NCBI GenBank assembly: GCA_900618425.1
Contig: UZAN01039376.1
Span: forward strand, 146,293 to 210,292
Reading direction: 5' to 3'
Length of the DNA: 64,000 bases
From: Echinostoma caproni
Taxonomy: Eukaryota; Platyhelminthes; Trematoda; Plagiorchiida; Echinostomatidae
The notes beneath the pieces were generated by a model. It searched no databases. It was given only the letters and a program-made list of their open reading frames with translations, and was not told where the DNA came from. This document shows, piece after piece, positions 57,266-64,000 of this stretch (positions within the stretch are counted from its first letter, which is position 1; the number at the start of each line of letters is the position of its first letter). Both the position numbers and the translations under genes were made by a program.

Positions 57266-59055
57266 CATTTCTTAATCGATACGTGGAGCACAGGTAGAGA
57301 ACTGCACACGACAGGCGTCCAGTGATTGATGTCTAAAACCAGTATCCTCAACGTCTACCTCGGGGACAAACAAATATGAACTTCATATCATTATATATAT
57401 ATACATATATATATATATACACTTCATACCAGTTCTGTTGAAATTTCGATCAAATATAACACATTTTACTTTACATCACAATTGAACTTCCATTTGCATA
57501 TTAGTCACTATAAATAAACTGCTTTTGGTCTTTCGGGCCATTGATTTTCAGATCGGCCGCTTTTTGTCCAGACATCAGGTATGGTTCAGTTGCTTTTAGA
57601 CAGCACTCTGTCAGATAGGTTGCGGAGTGAATGGTTAAAGAAATGTAGTCCAAACTCCAGAGAGGGTTACGGTCACACATTTGGAGTCTCACTCCCATGG
57701 GCGTGGATAAATCAGACACTTTCAGATGAGAGTTATCGCAGTGTCGGATGAAGAATATATGCACACGGGACATTTAGTGAGTAGCCGGGGGTGAAATGAG
57801 CAAACAAAACCTATCAGAATATCTATACGGAAGGGTTTTATATGTTATTTCAAACGCAAATTACCACGATCATTGTTCGTAGTGAAATGTTGTTTGAAAC
57901 ACTGAATGGAATACTTTGTGAATAATTCTCTAAAAATGGTCAAATATACGAACTTTCAAAATGTGTTACCTAGTGCAATCAATAAAAAAGCCTTTTATCC
58001 TAAAGGTAAACGTATTCTGTTGACAATAATGATATCACGGCCATTCATTTGGGTTAAAGACAACGGTTTATTAGAATACGAGAAGCCAGGTTACCAAAAC
58101 TAGACAGTTAATTAAGTCCACTGTGTGTAATAGAAATGTTACGGATAGATCAGGAAAATCAAAACAATTTCTCGCAGTTTAGGTTCACGAACGAAAATGT
58201 CACAGAGAAGCTATACGTTCATGTGTGCCCGCAAAAGCGGTTGTGTTCGGATCTAGTAGAATAGATAGAAATATCATCGCATAAAGCGAAATCAGGATGG
58301 CAAAAGTCACGAAAGGGTCTAAAATGAGGTAACGTCATACTTCACTGGGAGACAATATAGTAGTTGAAGTCAGTCCCAAGTAAAACCTCAAAAACGTAAT
58401 AAAATATTGGTTGATCAGTATACCATAAATTACCATAAAGTGAAATAAGTCACAGATTGCGTCATCAACATTTCTCATTAGTGAGAGTTCCTTTGGTAGA
58501 AAAAAAAATGGGGAGGGAAATGGATAAAAAGATACAAAACTGAAACTCAAGATACTCTCTTGTGATTAACAGAATGTCATAGACTAAGGAAGCGAGGGCA
58601 TCAAGAATAGATCAGTTCGGGGAATAAACAAATTGAATGCAGTCCGCTTGAACTTGATAACTGGTATAATAGCATATTCCTGCTGTATGAACCACAGATT
58701 ACTAAACGAGGACTAGTTTATTTTTCCTCTTCTTCAGTATTCATGGATCCAATGTCATGCGGATAGATTGGTTACAGTTATGTTTGATGAAAATCTTGTT
58801 TGATTTGTATATGAAGACGTCAAGAAAGACTCAAATCAGGGAGAAATTTCGGATTCCCTTTTGCATAGGTATGCAAATTACTTGATATCATACCGTTAAA
58901 ATTTAACGAAGAAAACGTTTCTCCTATAGAGCAATGTACGGCTGGTTTGCCTTGTTGAGGATTCATCAGTTTTAATGTGGGCAAATCAAGTGAACCGATG
59001 ATAACAAAATCAAGGGACTGAAAGTAAGTATAAGGTCAGCCAATTCCCTTGTATG
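57266..59055. other. No recognised gene; TA microsatellite
   Basis: TA-rich tract at about 57393-57420. Minus 57501-57773 (90 codons) is unrecognised. It could be decayed Gypsy Gag, but no motif supports that. Confidence 0.4.
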
Positions 59056-59059
59056 TATC

Positions 59060-59125
59060 CACGACAAGTGGTTGAGATCATCACAATAGTGACCCGGAAG
59101 TCCCACGTTCGAACCACTGCCACCC
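59060..59125 (+). repeat. tRNA-like repeat remnant
   Basis: B box CGTTCGAACC (59106-59115) with an A-box-like AGTGGTTGAGATCA about 40 bases upstream (59067). Followed by ACTGCCACCC, no hammerhead module. Likely the head of another SINE-like family. Confidence 0.45.
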
Positions 59126-61654
59126 ATCTTCATCATTGCTGCATTTACATAGGCAGTCTTTGTATGGCCACTACCCCCAAACTGGAAGCTGACTGTACAG
59201 GAGTAAGTCCAATAAATAAAAGAGGAAATCAAAAGGCATTTATTTATTTTTAATGCATCTTCGCAAGCGAGGTGCGGGCAGTATACCTTACTCATCTAAG
59301 CACCAGTTGTCAGGGCTTATGATTAATTACGCATTGCATTGCGTGATAGAAAGTATTGAATACTATTTCTTTCTTTAAAGCCATCTGTTTTTTAAGTCAC
59401 TGTCTCTCTTTCTCTCTCAATCTGGACCACCAAGCCACAAGGTAGACCACATTTAAATGAGAAAAATGCGGTAATAAAGGAAGAAGGATTTCCGTGGAGT
59501 GAGTGAACACATCACTTGAAGATAGTGTTGAGCAGAATATTCAAATAAGACTCGTATGAAAATCAATATAAATGATTCTCACAGCGATGGTTAGTGTTAT
59601 TTTGCCATTTCATTTATGTCCGGCCTAAAAGTATCTGTGTTTGGACGCTTGGGAAAGCCTCGCCTAATCGACATCATAGGCACAGTTAACCACAAAACAC
59701 CACCAACTAGCACAACACTTGAAAAGTAATGAAGCCCTTGAGGGTTAGTTGCTTTTTGAGCTCAGTCATTTATTTGCGCTTTTCGTTTATGGGCTCTCGT
59801 CAGTAAGGGAACCGTTTTCAAGCACCTCTTGTTGTGATGAGGTTTTCATATTGAATAAATTAGTATATATACGCATATACATCCCGCAATAAAATTATTC
59901 AACCCTAGTCTCCAGGCCCTTAGATTATCCCCACCCGTTTTCTTGCATCTCATCCAAGGGACCGTTCCAAGTGTTCGTGGTATGATTCTCATCGAAACCC
60001 AACGTTTTCATCTCCAATGCGTAATTCACCGAGTTTAAAGCCATTCTTAGAGCTCGGCGCTTTGTCTGGCTTCCAACCCACTGACGGCTTGTTTTCAAAG
60101 AGAAGTCAGAAACATGGCTTTACACAATGTGTGCATGCTCCTTCCGCTGCATCTGTATACGTGTATACTGTAATCAGTGATTTTTATAGTCAGAGAGATA
60201 ATAACTATGGGACGAGGACAAGATCAATAATCACAACGGACAATTGGGCACACTAACAGAAAGAACGGGCAAAGTTAATACCAACTGTTCACGTCGTTGG
60301 CATAGATCACGTTTGGGAGTATGAATGATTGGAGCCTCAGCAAATTTCAGTAACTGTTTTTTGTGTTGTAAATGACCTGAAACTCTTGGGTCGGAGTGAC
60401 ACAACGTTTTTGTTCGAATGAGTGTTGTGTTATGGAAGATATTAGTTTTGTCTGCTCATTCGATGACATAGCAGTTTCAAGCTTATCGTCTAACGCTTTC
60501 TTAAGCCAAAGCGAGATGTGTTCGGACGTTCATTGACGTAACTGTTGCTCTGTCCTGCCTTTGTGCATTGCGGAGGTTCCACTTGAATGGGTAAATGCAG
60601 TTTGCTTTGGCGGAGGGGAAAGGAGCAATGGTTCTTTCACCGGTGTCGTCGGCATCCGAATGGTAGTAGAGACAATGAAGCGAACAAATCATAGATAAAT
60701 TGTGCGAACCCGTGTTTCTGACTTATGTGTTCAAATGTGTAACGGAAAATCAGTGTTTTCAGTTTCTCAGACTTGATTGTGGCTGTTTCCGGTTCAAATA
60801 CCATGCAACCGTGGCTCCGGAACTGTTTCATCTTCTGACTTTATAATAAGTGCTCACAGTAATCCCACAAAATACACCAATTCTAAATGTCTCTGTTATC
60901 GGTAAGCTTCAAACTATGTACCATGGTTTACAATGAACTCCATTGATCTACTAAAATCGCATTCTTCCTCTCAAGGTCGATGAGAGTTACTTTAGCATAT
61001 GACCACCGTCACCAGGATGTCAGATGACCGTGCATTACACAAGTCTGTGGAACACTGAATCACCATGTTTACATGCTGAAGGACAAACACGGGGTGCTTT
61101 TCGCATCATGTGTCAACCGAGTTGGGGAATACAACAGTTTTGCCGCGGTGAAGATTCTATTTTTTCGGTATGTTTCGTTAAAATAGAATATGCTTTTATG
61201 AACTTGAGTATTTCGGCGTTCTATTTGGTCGCTATCTAGGTTTTCCTAAATTTGGGAGCAGAGATAATTCAGAAGTGTTATACATTTGTCCAGGGTGTAT
61301 CAGTATATTTTTAAATAGTTAGGGTGTTATAAAACGCCTGGCAACCGCGACTGCAATAATGATATATCATTATGCATTTTGAGTGCACAGTGTTCTGTCT
61401 GCTTTGCTTTGCAGATTTATCCTCAACTCCGACTCGAGGAACCGTCATTGCTTCCGCGCAACCTCGAATCCCGGTCTCCTCAGTACCCGTGCTGCCGTTT
61501 CTCCGTCGTCCTTCATCGGCCGGTAAGCCTTGTATAGTCTCCGAGTGCGAGAATATGACCCGAGGGGCACCCTGTCGCGCAACTGTGGCCACAACGATGA
61601 ACTGAGAGAGCCCGGAATGCGTTCGTATTACAGTCTTTTATTACACGAACCAAA
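59126..61654. other. No recognised gene; short inverted repeat pair and GC-rich patch
   Basis: About 50 bases at 60110-60160 (plus: AGTCAGAAACATGG...ACACAAT) recur inverted at about 60680-60730. A GC-rich patch at 61390-61605 is preceded by an acceptor-like TTTGCTTTGCAG and contains GGTAAGCC, but frames on both strands are open and unrecognised, so no exon is called. Confidence 0.4.
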
Positions 61655-61735
61655 GTGTAAACACCCTATAGGATTTGACAAGCAAAGTCTTCGTAAGTTT
61701 TTTCTGATAATAAAAATTTGAATTTGAATTTAAAT
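61655..61735 (+). mobile_element. LINE 3' end with TTGAAT-type tail
   Basis: AAAGTGTAAACACCCTATAGG and the following 40 bases match the 3' end of the LINE copy at 30779-30864, including a closing AATTTGAATTTGAATTTAAA tail. Only the terminal ~80 bp are present: a severely 5'-truncated insertion. Confidence 0.65.
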
Positions 61736-61799
61736 ACAGTAAAAGGTATAAACCCCATGATCCGAAGGTATACTGTAGGTGGGAAGATATGGGGAGCAT

Positions 61800-62205
61800 T
61801 CAAGCTGAAACCAGCTTGTTGATTCTGCGCTTAAAAACAAGAATGTTATACGTTGAAGGGAAGTCCGAAGAGAGCAGAGTGTTCCACGGTTGTGCTGTTC
61901 TTGGGAGAAAAGATGATTGAAAGTTAGAAATGTGACATCTGGGGATAGTCACTTGAAATGGGTAACTAGCCGCTTGTGCGCGGGATCTACGAGGAAGAAC
62001 AAGCAAGAGAGGGATAGACGCGGAAAGTTCATCAGAGCGAAATCCAAAATAGTATCGATAGGACAAAGATAAAGAAGCGACTGCCCGACAGTGAGTTAGT
62101 CATTGTAAGCTAGATGTTGGGAACGGGTCGTTGATAAGATGGTGGCCTTACGTTGAACCCGATCAAGAAGAGCAAGAAAGGGGGATGAAGCTCCTGGGGT
62201 AATCA
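61800..62205 (-). pseudogene. LINE reverse transcriptase C-terminal region (CR1/Jockey type)
   Basis: The 88-codon frame 61800-62066 ends like non-LTR RT proteins: SFLPRTAQPWNTLLSSDFPS, then VFKRRINKL, the terminal FxPRT..WN.LP...F...K motif of this group. Upstream, ALLDRVQRKAT (about 62165), then after a frameshift LINDPFPTSSLQ, a stop and LTHCRAVASLSLSYRYYFG, continue the same protein. Everything before about 62205, including the YADD box, is missing. It points away from the plus-strand 3' tail at 61655-61735, so they are separate insertions. Confidence 0.8.
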
Positions 62206-62784
62206 GACTTTATCGTGCCGATTATTTAATAAATTTTGTATTCAGTGACTAACCTCCACAGTGAGATGTTCAAGCCGAATAAGTGGTGCTGATGCTTGTT
62301 TCTCAAAACACGATACCGATTAGGTACAGTTGGATATCACAATGCAGACAGCCAATTCCCTGAGCTACGTTGTGCTCAATCAGCCATTCGGTGTTGTTGT
62401 TTTGCTAGATAAGGCCATCAAAAGATTATCTCTCCCTCCCTCTCCTGGAGATCATGTATTCCGATTCTATGAACCCCACTTTACTGTCCTCACTGCGGTC
62501 CAACACGCGACATCACTTTGACTGTTCCTCTTACATTCAGATGGTTTTTGGTGTAGTAGCGTATACACTATAGAGCACCTTGAACAAATTAGGCGCGAAA
62601 ACACTCACAAAATAAAAAAGAACCAAAAGTACACTTTGATCTGATATATCGATGCATTGTGGGTTCCTGCTCCACGAGAAAGGAGTCTTTTAACACAACA
62701 GTATTGTCTCTGAAAATTTATGATACAAATTCCGGGATCCAGACAGATGAGTGCCCTTATCTAACTACCATTCATCCATGCATG
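62206..62784. other. No recognised gene
   Basis: Short unrecognised frames (plus 62330-62521). A CATG-repeat (CATGCATGCATG, about 62777-62788) borders the next repeat. Confidence 0.4.
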
Positions 62785-62925
62785 CATGCTTGCGTTCTGC
62801 CCATGAGGTCCCGGGTTCGATCCGTCGTTGCGTTGATAGATTCGCACTGCTTATTTGACCCAAACAGGTCGAAACAGCTGTTCAGTGCTTCCTAGTCTTC
62901 AGTTCACGCTTTACGAAACTGTCTT
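62785..62925 (+). mobile_element. tRNA-like/hammerhead repeat, family 2, copy 3, 5'-truncated
   Basis: GCGTTCTGCCCATGAGGTCC and B box GGTTCGATCC (62814-62823) match the unit at 14090-14121 almost exactly. About 20 extra bases precede the hammerhead-like module 62844-62888, and the right arm (CAGTGCTTCCTAG...) follows to about 62925. The A-box half is missing, replaced by a CATG repeat. Confidence 0.7.
62844..62888 (+). ncRNA. Hammerhead-like module (family 2), core mutated
   Basis: Perfect stem I GCACTG/CAGTGC (62844-62849, 62883-62888), perfect stem II GACC/GGTC with a six-base loop, GAAA (62871-62874) and stem III ACAGCTGT. The core reads CTTATTT in place of CTGATGA, so catalysis should be lost while the fold is kept. 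Confidence 0.65.
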
Positions 62926-64000
62926 GTTGCTTACGTTGATTCCGAATAATTCAACAGTCATATATACATATATATGTTTTTCACATAAAAGATTATTGTC
63001 GGAAACAGGCATCAATCTGATGCGCATTCGCACCTGAAACGAAATGCGCAGAAGAGGCAACTGGGTTAACTGAAAAATTGACTGATGCAGTAAAAATGAA
63101 ATCGAAGGAGGAAAAAGCGTGATTCGTTTCTTTTTTTGCAAATTGTAATGTTTCCAACAAAAGGGGTATGTGTTTGCCACTTCGAACTTTGTTTTTTTAG
63201 TTTCGTTAAAGAAATTGTTTTGTAATTTGTGTCTCGTAATTCCGGCTTTTTTCGCTGGATTGGTGAGCGTTTCCCAGACTCAATTCCACCTCCATTCCAT
63301 TCTTGTTCACAAACTGTTTGTAACAATTCATAGAATTCCACTCGAGTAATTCCTATTGTCTTGGTCATGACTACCATAACTTTTTCTCATCTACGCAACT
63401 ACATACGCACTAATAAACCTTATATTTTGTACTATTCACCTTTGTTTTTAATATCTAGAACAATCCTTATCTTTGCTGTTCACACTTGATTACTCATTCT
63501 TGATAAATCTTCGTCTCAATGTGCATCTTGCAAATGGCATTTGATCTCTTCCGGTGACTACATCGGTGAGATGCGAACACATGGCCTCGAAAACCATAAT
63601 TTATTGATCTTTATGGTTTATCCATCACTTCTATTGATCAATATGTTTCAGAAGACTCACTCAATTAGTTGTTTTCTCATTGGTCGACAGATTTATATCG
63701 CACAAGAAACAGGATAAAGTGGTGCTAATAACTTTTGCAATGTGAATCCATCCCGAAGTGTGAAACCGGTTCGATATATTTCTACGTTGATTGTGTTACG
63801 TATTGGTCTTCCCTATAATCGTCTGCTTATATGGTTATTTACGTTCCGTTGATTAGGATAAATAAAATATGTATACGATAACGCGCATTTCAAGTAAAAG
63901 ATCTGTTCTTGTTTAAGAGATACTCTTAAAGGTTTGTCGCTGTTAGTCTCCACTAGGTGAGCCTTATGTACGCCATTGTACTCCATCGGGCTTATCAATA
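62926..64000. other. No recognised gene
   Basis: TA-rich patch at about 62960-62980. Minus 63066-63377 (103 codons) and 62911-63180 are unrecognised. No repeat or splice pattern was identified up to the window end. Confidence 0.4.

Noticed and set aside
61372..61605. GC-rich exon-like patch with acceptor and GGTAAGCC
   Set aside because: Both strands are open, the protein is unrecognised and LINE sequence begins 50 bp on; repeat origin is as likely as an exon.
1..64000. CRISPR arrays, operons, bacterial genes, spliced-leader RNA
   Set aside because: No regularly spaced direct repeats, no clustered same-strand frames, and no recognisable spliced-leader sequence.

Overview
The window looks like a gene-poor, repeat-rich stretch of a eukaryotic genome. 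It has two assembly gaps (23650-24415 and 39848-40512), two isolated N calls (306, 38423), no operons and no long intact host ORF. The mobile-element set points to a flatworm, most likely a digenean trematode. It combines many decayed Penelope-like elements (PLEs), a decayed Ty3/Gypsy element, CR1/Jockey-type LINEs, and tRNA-derived repeats carrying hammerhead-ribozyme modules like the SM-alpha repeats of schistosomes. That taxonomic reading is inference; no host gene confirms it.

Layout. 3.1-4.4 kb: 5'-truncated PLE (RT plus GIY-YIG) on the minus strand. 6.1-7.3 kb: LINE with ORF1-like frame and AP endonuclease, stop and start overlapping as TAATG, no RT. About 9 kb: possible DDE-transposase scrap. 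12.2-12.9 kb: second PLE. 13.3-14.5 kb: a tRNA-like repeat, a tRNA/hammerhead repeat with inverted arms, and a large palindrome made of PLE ends. 17.9-20.2 kb: two different PLE families on the minus strand. 22.0-22.5 kb: another PLE. 29.7-30.9 kb: a fold-back tRNA/hammerhead repeat followed by an internally deleted LINE. 34.7-36.0 kb: two neighbouring ~550-bp near-complete palindromes next to a CTA microsatellite, with a third partial copy at 39.8 kb. 38.6, 41.1, 46.7, 53.4 and 59.1 kb: tRNA-like repeats. 50.0-50.5 kb: another PLE. 53.7-57.3 kb: one dead Gypsy element in minus orientation (zinc knuckle, RT, RNase H, integrase), split inside the integrase by a 559-bp fold-back tRNA/hammerhead repeat with a 12-bp target-site duplication. 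61.7-62.2 kb: LINE 3' tail facing a LINE RT terminus. 62.8 kb: another hammerhead repeat.

The standout system is the pair of tRNA-derived repeat families. Each places a pol-III-like A/B box just upstream of a hammerhead-shaped module (stem I, CUGAUGA-like core, stem II, GAA(A/C), very short self-complementary stem III), and copies of both are built as long inverted repeats. The best copy, 54797-54841, keeps CTGATGA and a perfect 6-bp stem I. The second highlight is the palindromic element family at 34.8-36.0 kb. All protein-coding mobile elements appear inactive. Remaining frames are short and unrecognised; three are listed at low confidence because of length or a signal-peptide-like start.
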